From IMG/VR virus record IMGVR_UViG_3300031787_010103, positions 41,123 to 105,122 of that record: 64,000 nucleotides of DNA. The stretch is one strand, 5' to 3'. Both the position numbers and the translations under genes were made by a program. The notes under the pieces are model-generated. The model worked only from the letters and a program-made list of their open reading frames with translations, was not told the origin of the DNA and did not search any database. Numbering within the stretch: position 1 is the first letter of the stretch; each line of letters opens with the position of its first letter. This DNA is from a virus. Below are positions 39,351-47,517 of this stretch, piece by piece.

Positions 39351-39923
39351 ATGTTGCACACCGAACTTGCTCTGCATCTTGGCCCAGGACTTTGGTATCT
39401 ACCACAAGTATTTGACATTGCAACCTATCGTGAGATACGTCGATCATATCGGGAAACTGTGACAGGGTGGCAATGCCTCGGCCCCAACAGGCTCATGAGC
39501 CTGCCCAACAACCCAGATTACTCATATCTGCGTGAAGTGGCTCTGGACATCAATCTCGCTGTGAGCGAATTGACTGATCATAGATTGCGTCCATTGGATC
39601 AGACCATATTCGTGGATCTCCCTGGTCATCAACTCACATGGCATTTTGACCACAACAATTATCGCGTATTGCTCCAGGTCTACTGCGGAGATATCGCACA
39701 GCCCGGTATGGGCACTCAGTGGTATGTGGGCGAAAAAAATACAGAATTGTTAGAACAATATGGCACAGATAAAATAGTAGATGTGACGGGCCTAGAAACA
39801 GTGGAAACAGCCTACGCACCCAATGCGGGCTACATCAACGATAATACTGTCAAAAAAGCACATGGCACCCGCCGTGTAGGGCCGGGTCTCAGCAGAGAGA
39901 GCGTGCTTTTTACTTTTGGATAA
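39351..39923 (+). CDS. 2-oxoglutarate/Fe(II) oxygenase-like protein (190 aa)
   Basis: H98-x-D100 in WHFD and H171 in KKAHGT, with R182 (LSRESVLF) as the 2-oxoglutarate arginine, in correct order and spacing for a double-stranded beta-helix dioxygenase. Substrate unknown; phage homologues are frequently linked to glycan genes. The upstream tRNA and small gene have no obvious link. Confidence 0.7.
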   Translation: MLHTELALHLGPGLWYLPQVFDIATYREIRRSYRETVTGWQCLGPNRLMSLPNNPDYSYLREVALDINLAVSELTDHRLRPLDQTIFVDLPGHQLTWHFDHNNYRVLLQVYCGDIAQPGMGTQWYVGEKNTELLEQYGTDKIVDVTGLETVETAYAPNAGYINDNTVKKAHGTRRVGPGLSRESVLFTFG

Positions 39924-40009
39924 ATTTTCTTGTCAGATTGTATTTTACGTAAGTAATGCGTTATTATCGTCGCACGTAATAACAGATCAAACTTTCGAAA
40001 GGAAATACA

Positions 40010-41149
40010 ATGAAAAAAACAGCGATTGCAGGTATCCTGGCAGCGACTCTAGCGGGTGCCGTGCATGCTCAGAGTAATGTCACAGTCTACGGTGTATTGG
40101 ACACAGGTGTAGTCAGTGCAAGTAACTCCGGCACGGCCAATGGTCAGTTCACAGGCGTAGTAAGTGGTATCCACGGAGCCAGCCATATTGGTTTTAGAAG
40201 CACTGAAAAAATTGATAACAAATTGACAGTAGGTGTCAAAATTGAATCCGACATCAACGTGGCAAACGGAACACAAGGACTAGCATCAGGATCTGGTTCA
40301 GCTAACGCTGTGTTTGCTCGTGGATCCAATGTGTTCTTGCAACACACTGACCTTGGCACAGTGACGATCGGTCGACAAGACAATGCGGCCTGGAGCACAT
40401 ATTCCAGCCTAGACTCGCGTCGCCACAGCAACTTTGGTGGTAATCCTGTGTTCCTGTCGGATGGTTCCAGTTTCGGCGGTACGGCCACTTCCAAAACAGG
40501 ACTGAGCAAATACACAGGTGGTCCATTTGTGAGCCAGGCAATTCGCTATGATACGCCAACGTTTGGTGGGTTCAGCGCGACCTATGCTCGTATGTTTGGT
40601 AACGTAGCTGGTGACATGGATGCCAGCGCAGCCGACCAAGTGGTCTTGCGCTACGACAACAAAGGCATGGTGTTTGGTGCTGTGGGTTATTACAATACCA
40701 ATGCCAGCACTGGTACAAGCCAAGGACGCAACAATTATGCAGGCGTAGGTATCCGTGCTACCAAAGATCTCACTCTGTTGACCAACTACTGGAAGATGGA
40801 AGACCCCAACGGTGCCGGAGCCGCAAACACCAAATTTGATCTTTACAGCGTGGGTGCTCGTTATCAGATCAATCCTAAGTTGGAGGCCACTGTTGGTTTC
40901 TATCGCTTAGAGGACAAGATCAACAGCAACAATGGTGCTGATCGTCAGTCCGCTGGTCTAGCATACTCACTCAGCAAGCGCACCACACTCATGGCCATGG
41001 CTTCTTATGCGCAAAACAAAGGAACCACTGGATTTGCAGCCTGGGGCGGCGGTGGATCTAATGCCAATACTTTAGGCAACAGTTTTGGATTGAATGCCGC
41101 TGGAATTGATCAGAAGGCCTATGCTGTAGCGATCCGTCACAGCTTCTAA
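40010..41149 (+). CDS. outer-membrane porin (Gram-negative Porin_4 type)
   Basis: A 379-aa protein with a signal peptide (MKKTAIAGILAATLAGAVHA, 20 residues), then SNVTVYGVLDTGV, the start of burkholderial trimeric porins. Alternating strands follow (LGTVTIGRQDNAAWSTY, PTFGGFSATYARMF, YSVGARYQI), and the last residues AYAVAIRHSF end in the Phe required for BAM insertion. General diffusion channel in the host outer membrane. GC composition and Gly/Ala/Ser richness are like host genes. A phage-encoded porin is unusual. Confidence 0.95.
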   Translation: MKKTAIAGILAATLAGAVHAQSNVTVYGVLDTGVVSASNSGTANGQFTGVVSGIHGASHIGFRSTEKIDNKLTVGVKIESDINVANGTQGLASGSGSANAVFARGSNVFLQHTDLGTVTIGRQDNAAWSTYSSLDSRRHSNFGGNPVFLSDGSSFGGTATSKTGLSKYTGGPFVSQAIRYDTPTFGGFSATYARMFGNVAGDMDASAADQVVLRYDNKGMVFGAVGYYNTNASTGTSQGRNNYAGVGIRATKDLTLLTNYWKMEDPNGAGAANTKFDLYSVGARYQINPKLEATVGFYRLEDKINSNNGADRQSAGLAYSLSKRTTLMAMASYAQNKGTTGFAAWGGGGSNANTLGNSFGLNAAGIDQKAYAVAIRHSF

Positions 41150-41169
41150 AAACAAAAAGGAATACAATC

Positions 41170-42108
41170 ATGAAGAAAATCGTTACTTCTGCGATGATGT
41201 CATTCCTTTTCGCTATCTCTGGGCCGTCGCTGGCTCAGTCGATAGTGGGAGGGTTTGGTAGCACGACTACAGAATACAAAATCATCACCAACAATCCAGT
41301 GGGGGCCGGTGCTGATGTGTTGGCACGCAAAATCAGCCAGATCATGCAAGAACGTCATAACATCAACAGCAAGGTCTACAATATCACCACAGGCGGCGGT
41401 TTAGCATCCGCTCAAGAATTTAAGAAGGAACGACTTGCAGTCACTATCACCAGCGCCAGTGCATTGGCTTATCTACCTATACAACTAGGCAATGTAGGTT
41501 ATACCCGTGCAGATTTTAACGTGATCAACGAGATTGGGATCGGCGGGGTCATTTGGTTTTCTTCTGCTGACAGCGGGATCAATGATCTCGATGATCTTGT
41601 CAAAGTTTTACCTACCTTGCCCAAGTCATCGGTTTCTGTTGGTGCTGCCGACGGTGGTTCGAACGCCCAGGCATTCTTGAAAACCAAGAATCTAAAAGTT
41701 CCTGTGGTCACTTTCCGTTCAAACTCAGATGCTGTGTTACAGGTGGCCGGTGGTCATGTGCCGGTTGGCGTGGTTACTTTGACCACTGAGCAGATTTGGA
41801 CTTTTGCGGCAGAGAAAAAGATCAAGATCCTTGGAGTCACAAGCAAAAAGACCCTGGAACATCGTGGACATAAGATCCCATCAATCAATGAGAAATTTGG
41901 AGTTCCTATCCTACCGGGCGGTGCTTTCTTGGCCATGACCCCGGGCGACACAGTCGAGCATCGTGCTCTCAAAGTCGCTTTGTTGGAGGCTCTCAAAGAT
42001 CCAGAAATCGAAGCCATAAAGAAAAAATACTGGCCCATGGGTAACTACATCACGCTGGATGAAATCATTCAAGTGGCACAGAAAAATCAAGATCTTATCA
42101 AGAAATGA
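41170..42108 (+). CDS. tctC: TctC-family periplasmic binding protein 2
   Basis: A 312-aa protein with signal peptide (MKKIVTSAMMSFLFAISGPSLA) and TctC segments (NNPVGAGADVLARKISQIM, GVVTLTTEQIWT). It starts 21 bases after the porin and overlaps the following PP-loop gene (ATGA). It is divergent from the first TctC. Ligand unknown. Confidence 0.88.
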   Translation: MKKIVTSAMMSFLFAISGPSLAQSIVGGFGSTTTEYKIITNNPVGAGADVLARKISQIMQERHNINSKVYNITTGGGLASAQEFKKERLAVTITSASALAYLPIQLGNVGYTRADFNVINEIGIGGVIWFSSADSGINDLDDLVKVLPTLPKSSVSVGAADGGSNAQAFLKTKNLKVPVVTFRSNSDAVLQVAGGHVPVGVVTLTTEQIWTFAAEKKIKILGVTSKKTLEHRGHKIPSINEKFGVPILPGGAFLAMTPGDTVEHRALKVALLEALKDPEIEAIKKKYWPMGNYITLDEIIQVAQKNQDLIKK

Positions 42109-43241
42109 CCCTGAGTAAAAATCGCGGATACTGGAGAGTCAACGGAGAATGCTTTGACAACAAAGTCAAGGCTATACTGGCGGCACAACACCAGGGACTC
42201 GGATTTGATGATGTCAGTTATCATTACAATGATGAGTGGTATGATCAACATGACTGGTCAGTGGAGCCAAAAGAAACACTGGATGAACTGTATCTAAAAA
42301 GAGCCCAACAACTGAGAGAAAAATACAAGACTCTTATTTTGCGATACAGCGGTGGCGCCGACAGCCTCAACATACTAAGGACTTTCGTTGATAACAACAT
42401 CAAACTTGATATAGTCACTATGAACGAGTGGCATGCACCTGGCACAGATCCGTGGCTTTCAATTGCCAACGTAGAAAAAAATCTAATAGCCAAACCGTTC
42501 GTCGAGGATCTTGTCAAAAAAGGTGCAAACTTCAAAGTAATTGTCAATGATTTCAGTCCTACCATTTCGGTGTTAGGGTCTGATCCTGGTTGGATATTTG
42601 ACATCGATGCTCCTAGATTTAATTGTATCGATATAACTGCTCATAGAGCATGCACCACTGAAGAATTCGAAGAATGGAATGATCCTTCTACCGCGGTGAT
42701 TGTTGGCGTAGACAAGCCCAAAGTTTGGGTCAGAAATGGAGGTAAAATTTGGTATTTTTCGCAAAATGATACATTACACTCGATGCACAATCGGGCTGAT
42801 CATATGATACCGGAACCTTTTTATTGGTCAGCAGATCTGCCGGAATTGGTCATAAAACAATGCCATGTTGTTAAAAATTATTGGAGGCACCATCTAGACA
42901 AAGTAGATATAACCGAAAATGATAAACAATCAATACAGAAAAAAACTCAAGTGATTCCTTTGATTTATCCTAAATATTATGGTCACCTGGATCCTCATGC
43001 TTCCGAACTTCCTTACTGGGATCATGATGACATAAATTCACAATATCGAAACGGAAACCATCAATCTCCGCGTGGATATGGCTGGGATTGGGAGTTCCAT
43101 AAGTCTCCATATTTTAAAGTCTGGAAAGACGGCATAGACCTGGCAGACAGAATTATCCATCGACGGTTTAAAACCAAAGATACTATCTGGGAAAATGGGC
43201 TACTTGTCTGCCGGACTAAACCTAGATGGTTAGGTAAGTGA
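42105..43241 (+). CDS. PP-loop ATPase-like protein (paralog 2)
   Basis: A 378-aa homologue of the 25097 gene: SGGADS at 82-87, GVDKPKVWVRNGGKIW and WSADLPELVIKQCH. Overlaps tctC 2 by 4 bases. A strong terminator follows. The recurrence of tctC with PP-loop suggests a functional pair, unexplained. It is AT-richer than paralog 1. Confidence 0.75.
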   Translation: MTLSKNRGYWRVNGECFDNKVKAILAAQHQGLGFDDVSYHYNDEWYDQHDWSVEPKETLDELYLKRAQQLREKYKTLILRYSGGADSLNILRTFVDNNIKLDIVTMNEWHAPGTDPWLSIANVEKNLIAKPFVEDLVKKGANFKVIVNDFSPTISVLGSDPGWIFDIDAPRFNCIDITAHRACTTEEFEEWNDPSTAVIVGVDKPKVWVRNGGKIWYFSQNDTLHSMHNRADHMIPEPFYWSADLPELVIKQCHVVKNYWRHHLDKVDITENDKQSIQKKTQVIPLIYPKYYGHLDPHASELPYWDHDDINSQYRNGNHQSPRGYGWDWEFHKSPYFKVWKDGIDLADRIIHRRFKTKDTIWENGLLVCRTKPRWLGK

Positions 43242-43250
43242 TCACTGACC

Positions 43251-43275
43251 ACCCTGCTACAAGCAGGGTTTTGTT
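43251..43275 (+). terminator. intrinsic terminator
   Basis: ACCCTGC-tacaa-GCAGGGT followed by TTTGTTG. Ends the porin-tctC-PP-loop unit. Confidence 0.88.
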
Positions 43276-43299
43276 GTATTTTTACAACAATCATTTAGA

Positions 43300-43328
43300 T
43301 TGACCAGAAATAGCCATTTTGCTACAAT
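43300..43328 (+). promoter_or_regulatory. sigma70-type promoter
   Basis: TTGACC (43300-43305), 17-base spacer, TACAAT (43323-43328). Confidence 0.78.
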
Positions 43329-43360
43329 ATAGGTATAGTAAACATTACAGGAGCCCTACT

Positions 43361-43612
43361 GTGAAATCACTCAAAGCCTATGTAGATCAAAAGAATCAAT
43401 GGAACGCTATTTTTGGCGGCCGGCCATTGGTCATTGGCCAAGATAATCAACGCATCGCCGACATGATCGACGGTGATCTTTCCCCAGAAAATCTCACCTG
43501 CGACGGAGAATTGCCTCGCAGTCAAGTTCAAACTCGTTATCGTCAACTCACGGCCGCGGCACAAGAACTACGTCGTCTAGATCCCACAGTAAAGTTTTAT
43601 GAGTTCTCTTGA
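43361..43612 (+). CDS. hypothetical phage protein (83 aa)
   Basis: GTG 43361 has CAGGAG 8 bases upstream; the longer frame would start in the promoter. Basic start, then alpha-helical (QNQWNAIFGGRPLV..., RYRQLTAAAQELRRLD). Family not recognised. Confidence 0.6.
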   Translation: MKSLKAYVDQKNQWNAIFGGRPLVIGQDNQRIADMIDGDLSPENLTCDGELPRSQVQTRYRQLTAAAQELRRLDPTVKFYEFS

Positions 43613-43613
43613 G

Positions 43614-43642
43614 TTGACTGAAAAATCAATTCAGCATACAAT
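43614..43642 (+). promoter_or_regulatory. sigma70-type promoter of the MoxR gene
   Basis: TTGACT (43614-43619), 17-base spacer, TACAAT (43637-43642). It overlaps the previous stop codon region. Confidence 0.75.
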
Positions 43643-43674
43643 TATAAAATCGTAAACAAGAAGGAGTAAGCCCT

Positions 43675-44769
43675 ATGTCAGTTGAACATCGCACCGTTAC
43701 CGCGGTTGGTGCCCGCAAATCGATCAAGAAGTGCTTCGACAAGAAGCGTCCCCTGTTCCTGTGGGGTCCCCCCGGAATCGGCAAGTCAGAAGTGGTAGCA
43801 GACATCACCCGCGAATTGGGCGGTTTGATGATCGACCTTCGCTTGGGCCAGATGGATCCAACCGATATCCGTGGTATTCCGTTTTATAACAAAGAAGTAG
43901 GCAAGATGGATTGGGCACCCCCCATTGACTTGCCCGATGCAGAAACCGCCAGCCAGTATCCGGTAGTGGTATTGTTCTTGGATGAGATGAATTCTGCGGC
44001 TCCGGCTGTGCAAGCGGCCGCTTACCAGTTGGTGCTCAACCGCCGTGTGGGCAAGTATATCCTGCCAGACAATGTAGTGCTGGTAGCCGCGGGCAATCGC
44101 GAATCAGACAAAGGTGTGACCTATCGCATGCCTACTCCGTTGGCCAATCGCTTCGTCCACTTAGAGATGCGAGTTGACTTTCCTGTGTGGCAAGAGTGGG
44201 CTGTCAATAACAGCATCCACAAAGATGTGGTAGGTTACTTGAGTTTTGCCAAGCAAGACCTCTACGACTTTGATGCAAAATCTGCGTCACGCTCGTTTGC
44301 TACTCCACGCTCGTGGACCTTTGTGAGCGAACTCTTGGCAGACGAAGATGTGGACGAGACCACTTACACTGATCTCATCGCAGGTGCTGTGGGTGAAGGC
44401 TTGGCAGTGAAGTTCATGGCGCATCGCAAAATCGCATCTAAGATGCCCCGGCCTGAAGACATCTTGTCAGGCAAGGAAAAAGAACTCAAGGTCAAAGAAG
44501 TATCGGCCATGTATAGCCTGGTGATCTCCATGTGCTATGAACTCAAAGGTGCTATCGAGCGCAAGGTCAAGGATTCAGAGTTCCATGCCATGTCTGACAA
44601 CTTCTTCCGCTACATGATGGACAATTTCGAGACTGAACTGGTTGTGATGGGTGCTCGTATCGCGCTCACCACATACAATCTTCCGTTCCAACCTACCAAG
44701 CTCAAGAACTTCGACGAGTTCCATCAGCGGTATGGCAAGTATATTCTCAGCGCAAGCCAGAATTCCTAA
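43675..44769 (+). CDS. MoxR-type AAA+ ATPase
   Basis: A 364-aa protein with Walker A GPPGIGKS (31-38) and Walker B VVVLFLDEMN (97-106), plus the sensor region GNRESDKGVTYRMPTPLANRF. MoxR ATPases act as chaperones with VWA-domain partners in metal-cofactor insertion or protein remodelling. The VWA gene at 45448 is nearby, as in host MoxR operons, but two small genes lie between. Function in a phage is unknown. Confidence 0.92.
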   Translation: MSVEHRTVTAVGARKSIKKCFDKKRPLFLWGPPGIGKSEVVADITRELGGLMIDLRLGQMDPTDIRGIPFYNKEVGKMDWAPPIDLPDAETASQYPVVVLFLDEMNSAAPAVQAAAYQLVLNRRVGKYILPDNVVLVAAGNRESDKGVTYRMPTPLANRFVHLEMRVDFPVWQEWAVNNSIHKDVVGYLSFAKQDLYDFDAKSASRSFATPRSWTFVSELLADEDVDETTYTDLIAGAVGEGLAVKFMAHRKIASKMPRPEDILSGKEKELKVKEVSAMYSLVISMCYELKGAIERKVKDSEFHAMSDNFFRYMMDNFETELVVMGARIALTTYNLPFQPTKLKNFDEFHQRYGKYILSASQNS

Positions 44770-44813
44770 ACGGTTCAGGGTTGGATCCACTTTCGGAAAC
44801 GAGACATAGGGCT

Positions 44814-45053
44814 ATGTCGGATCCAACCCATCTTTTCTCCCAACCACCCGTGAGGGTGGTTTTCGCACCTTACGATCATGACCGAGTGCAGGAAGTCCTG
44901 GTGCAAGTGTGTCGAGAATTTGGCCGTCCTGGAGCACGTTGGAAGTATCGTAGTCCCGACATAGGCACCATCGAAGACAATGTATGGGTGGTGGATTTCC
45001 ATTTTGCCAATCCACATGATGCAATCATATTTGGTCTTAAATATCAACGATGA
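44814..45053 (+). CDS. small phage protein (79 aa), WVVDFHF type
   Basis: ATG 44814; GTG 44851 is an alternative. A hairpin lies inside the 5' end (44842-44864). C-terminus WVVDFHFANPHDAIIFGLKYQR is similar to those of the 18874 and 45050 genes. Overlaps the next gene by 4 bases. Confidence 0.5.
   Translation: MSDPTHLFSQPPVRVVFAPYDHDRVQEVLVQVCREFGRPGARWKYRSPDIGTIEDNVWVVDFHFANPHDAIIFGLKYQR
44842..44864 (+). terminator. terminator-like hairpin inside the 44814 gene
   Basis: AACCACCC-gtga-GGGTGGTT followed by TTCGC. Weak U-tract and inside a reading frame, so it may attenuate rather than terminate transcription after moxR. Confidence 0.4.
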
Positions 45054-45403
45054 GATACAAGATAGTCAAACTGGATGGTCGTTGGAGTTACAGAAAATAC
45101 TTCGAGTATGCTGTGATTTTTTCTGGTCGCATGAGCAACAGCCAAGGTCCCATGCAGTTTGCCGAAGCACAGAAATATTTCTTTGATATCTATGGCTGGA
45201 GTGCCGAGATACGCCAGTGGGCTGACATCCGAGAGTATCATCACAATGTGTGGAACTATATCAAACCCCCGCCCGTGGGAATCATGCCCGAATGCGTGAA
45301 CCCCATGTGGTCATGGACCAATGGCTACGAAGATCTGCGTATATACGTGAAAAGCCAGCAAGAACTCACGCTGTTCACGCTGAAATACCCGGTTGACCAA
45401 TAA
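45050..45403 (+). CDS. hypothetical phage protein (117 aa)
   Basis: Overlaps the previous gene by 4 bases. Trp/Tyr-rich; the C-terminus LRIYVKSQQELTLFTLKYP is the paralog block shared with 18874 and 44814. Function unknown. Confidence 0.6.
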   Translation: MRYKIVKLDGRWSYRKYFEYAVIFSGRMSNSQGPMQFAEAQKYFFDIYGWSAEIRQWADIREYHHNVWNYIKPPPVGIMPECVNPMWSWTNGYEDLRIYVKSQQELTLFTLKYPVDQ

Positions 45404-45421
45404 TTCCATTTTATGTATAAT
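45393..45421 (+). promoter_or_regulatory. sigma70-type promoter of the VWA gene
   Basis: TTGACC (45393-45398), 17-base spacer, TATAAT (45416-45421), overlapping the end of the previous gene. Confidence 0.8.
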
Positions 45422-45447
45422 AATAGAATACAGTGAAGGAGCACCCT

Positions 45448-46731
45448 ATGTCTACAGCACAAACTACCACCCAAAACAAAGACGACGCTAAAAAGTTTGA
45501 AAATCTCCTGGGCCCCATGGATCCCAAACTAGATCGCGAAGTGCGCGAGATGCTGGTCACTGCCCGTGTGGGACTCCTGCTCCGTGCTTCATTCTTTGGC
45601 AATCTGGCCACTCGTTTGAAGTTGGTCAATGCCGATGAGTGGTGTCCTACTGCCGCCACAGACGGGCGCCATTTTTATTATAACAGCCGATTCATCAAAC
45701 TACTCAAACCCAAAGAGATCGAGTTTTTGTTTGGGCACGAGGTCTTGCATTGTGTGTATGATCACTTTGGTCGCCGTGGCGATCGTGATCCACAGTTATT
45801 CAATATCGCCAATGACTTCTGTGTCAACGCAGATTTGAAGAAGCATCGCGTGGGCGAGTTCATCACTTCAGTGCCTTGCTTGTATGATGCCAAGTTTGAA
45901 GGCAAGAGTTCTGAAGAGATCTATGACTATCTCTACGAGAACGCTGAAAAAATCAACATCAATGACCTCATCGACAAATTGCTGGATGAGCACATGGATG
46001 GCGACGAAAATGGCGATAGCGGGTCCGATGGCGACAAAGAAGGCAAGGGCAAAGGTCGCCCCAAACTGAGTGCCGAAGAGCGTGCCAAGATCCGTGACGA
46101 GATCAAAGAAGCCATGCTGGCGGCCGCCCAAGCATCGGATGCAGGCAACATCCCGGCCGGTGTCAAACGCATGATCCAGGATTTAACCGATCCCAAGATG
46201 AACTGGCGCGAACTGCTCCGTATGCAACTCGAGAGCACTATCAAGAGTGATTACACTTGGATGAAGGCCAGCCGACGTGGTTGGCACATGGATGCTGTGA
46301 TGCCGGGCATGCGGAACACTGACGCTATCGATATCGCAGTGGCCATTGACATGAGCGGTTCAATCTCAGATGCGCAAGGCAAGGACTTCCTCAGCGAAGT
46401 CAAGGGCATCATGGAAAGTTTCGATTCCTATCGCATCCATTTGTTCACGTTTGATACCCAACCATACAATCCGCAGAACTATAATTCCGACAATCTCGAA
46501 GATATCACAGACTATGATTTGCAAGGTGGTGGTGGCACCGACTTTGATGCTATATTCCAGCACTTGAAAGAAAACGAGATCGAACCCAAGCGCCTGGTGG
46601 TGTTCACAGACGGTTATCCGTTTGGAAGTTGGGGCGATGAAAACTACTGCGACACAGTGTGGATCATCCACGGAGACAAAAATCCAAACCCACCCTTTGG
46701 TGTATGGGCACTGTATGAGGAGCAACAGTGA
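45448..46731 (+). CDS. VWA-like protein with N-terminal metallopeptidase-like domain
   Basis: A 427-aa protein (ATG 45448, GAAGGAG upstream). Residues about 85-95 hold HEVLHCVYDH, an HExxH-type zinc site as in the DUF2201 N-terminal domain. A Lys/Asp-rich linker (DENGDSGSDGDKEG) leads to a C-terminal VWA-like domain with a MIDAS motif DMSGSIS and GGGGTDFD. Such proteins pair with MoxR ATPases as metal- or proteolysis-related complexes. Likely partner of the 43675 gene. Confidence 0.85.
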   Translation: MSTAQTTTQNKDDAKKFENLLGPMDPKLDREVREMLVTARVGLLLRASFFGNLATRLKLVNADEWCPTAATDGRHFYYNSRFIKLLKPKEIEFLFGHEVLHCVYDHFGRRGDRDPQLFNIANDFCVNADLKKHRVGEFITSVPCLYDAKFEGKSSEEIYDYLYENAEKININDLIDKLLDEHMDGDENGDSGSDGDKEGKGKGRPKLSAEERAKIRDEIKEAMLAAAQASDAGNIPAGVKRMIQDLTDPKMNWRELLRMQLESTIKSDYTWMKASRRGWHMDAVMPGMRNTDAIDIAVAIDMSGSISDAQGKDFLSEVKGIMESFDSYRIHLFTFDTQPYNPQNYNSDNLEDITDYDLQGGGGTDFDAIFQHLKENEIEPKRLVVFTDGYPFGSWGDENYCDTVWIIHGDKNPNPPFGVWALYEEQQ

Positions 46732-46853
46732 CCTTCAGTGAATTCATATACTTCGCCTGTGGCTTCTGGATGGGTTGGTGGATCGGTGAACCAATCATTC
46801 GATCTATCCCCAAGATCATTCGCGAGATCAGAGAAACCCGCTGGAGGCAATGA
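46728..46853 (+). CDS. 41-aa single-pass membrane protein
   Basis: GTG 46728 overlaps the previous stop by 4 bases, with GAGGAG upstream. FIYFACGFWMGWWIGEPII is a hydrophobic segment, then a basic helix. A good candidate for a small phage membrane peptide. Function unknown. Confidence 0.55.
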   Translation: MTFSEFIYFACGFWMGWWIGEPIIRSIPKIIREIRETRWRQ

Positions 46854-46860
46854 AGCAGAC

Positions 46861-47199
46861 ATGATCACTAACTTGCACTCACGATCAGATTGGCTTTATA
46901 CCAATACCAGTCCCAGTTCAGTGTATGTGGGCAATCAGCAGAGTGCAGGCATGTTGAGATATAATACCCAAAGCAATCAACTGGAAGTGTATGACGGAAA
47001 CAACTGGTTGAGTTTTGGCTCTGGTGCTACAGTAGGACTGTCTCCAGAAGCCGAGCAAATCTTGAGTTGGGGCAGAGAAAAAATGGCCGAAGAACACGAA
47101 CTAGAGAAACTCATGAAAGATCACCCGGGTTTGAAGGAATTACACGAGAAATTCCTACTAATGAAGGCCTTGGTAGCACGAGAGTCTAAAAAACCGTGA
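46861..47199 (+). CDS. hypothetical protein with a tail/virion-associated-like motif (112 aa)
   Basis: ATG 46861. AGMLRYNTQSNQLEVYDGNNWL is a motif seen in phage tail-fibre and virion-associated proteins that bind a trimer interface. The rest is helical (SPEAEQILSWGREKMAEEHELEKLMKDHPGLKEL). Possibly a structural or chaperone protein; not certain. Confidence 0.5.
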   Translation: MITNLHSRSDWLYTNTSPSSVYVGNQQSAGMLRYNTQSNQLEVYDGNNWLSFGSGATVGLSPEAEQILSWGREKMAEEHELEKLMKDHPGLKELHEKFLLMKALVARESKKP

Positions 47200-47242
47200 G
47201 ATCAAGATCAAAAAGGTAAAACTGAAACAAAAACTACTCTGC

Positions 47243-47268
47243 AACCGCCGCTAAGGCGGTTTTTTTGT
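47243..47268 (+). terminator. intrinsic terminator
   Basis: AACCGCC-gctaa-GGCGGTT followed by TTTTTG. Strong. Confidence 0.92.
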
Positions 47269-47311
47269 GGCATAAACTACGTAGATTTCTTTTTCGCTCG
47301 TAAATAGATGT

Positions 47312-47515
47312 ATGGAGAACCAACCCCAGAATCTATCAGTGTCAGACTTGATCATGCTTCAAAGCATAGTGCAAGTGGCCTGTGAACGCGGTTGTTTCCG
47401 TGCCGATGAAATGAGCCAGATAGGTCAATGCTATGATCGATTGAGTGCTTGGTTGGCACAAATGACTGCACCAGCAGAAACAGAGACACCCAACGAAGAA
47501 ACAAAAGGAGAATGA
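47312..47515 (+). CDS. hypothetical phage protein (67 aa)
   Basis: Helical, acidic C-terminus (TETPNEETKGE). SDLIMLQSIVQVACERGCFRADEMSQIG resembles a small conserved T4-like/cyanophage protein. Ends 2 bases before the next ATG. No function. Confidence 0.6.
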   Translation: MENQPQNLSVSDLIMLQSIVQVACERGCFRADEMSQIGQCYDRLSAWLAQMTAPAETETPNEETKGE

Positions 47516-47517
47516 CA

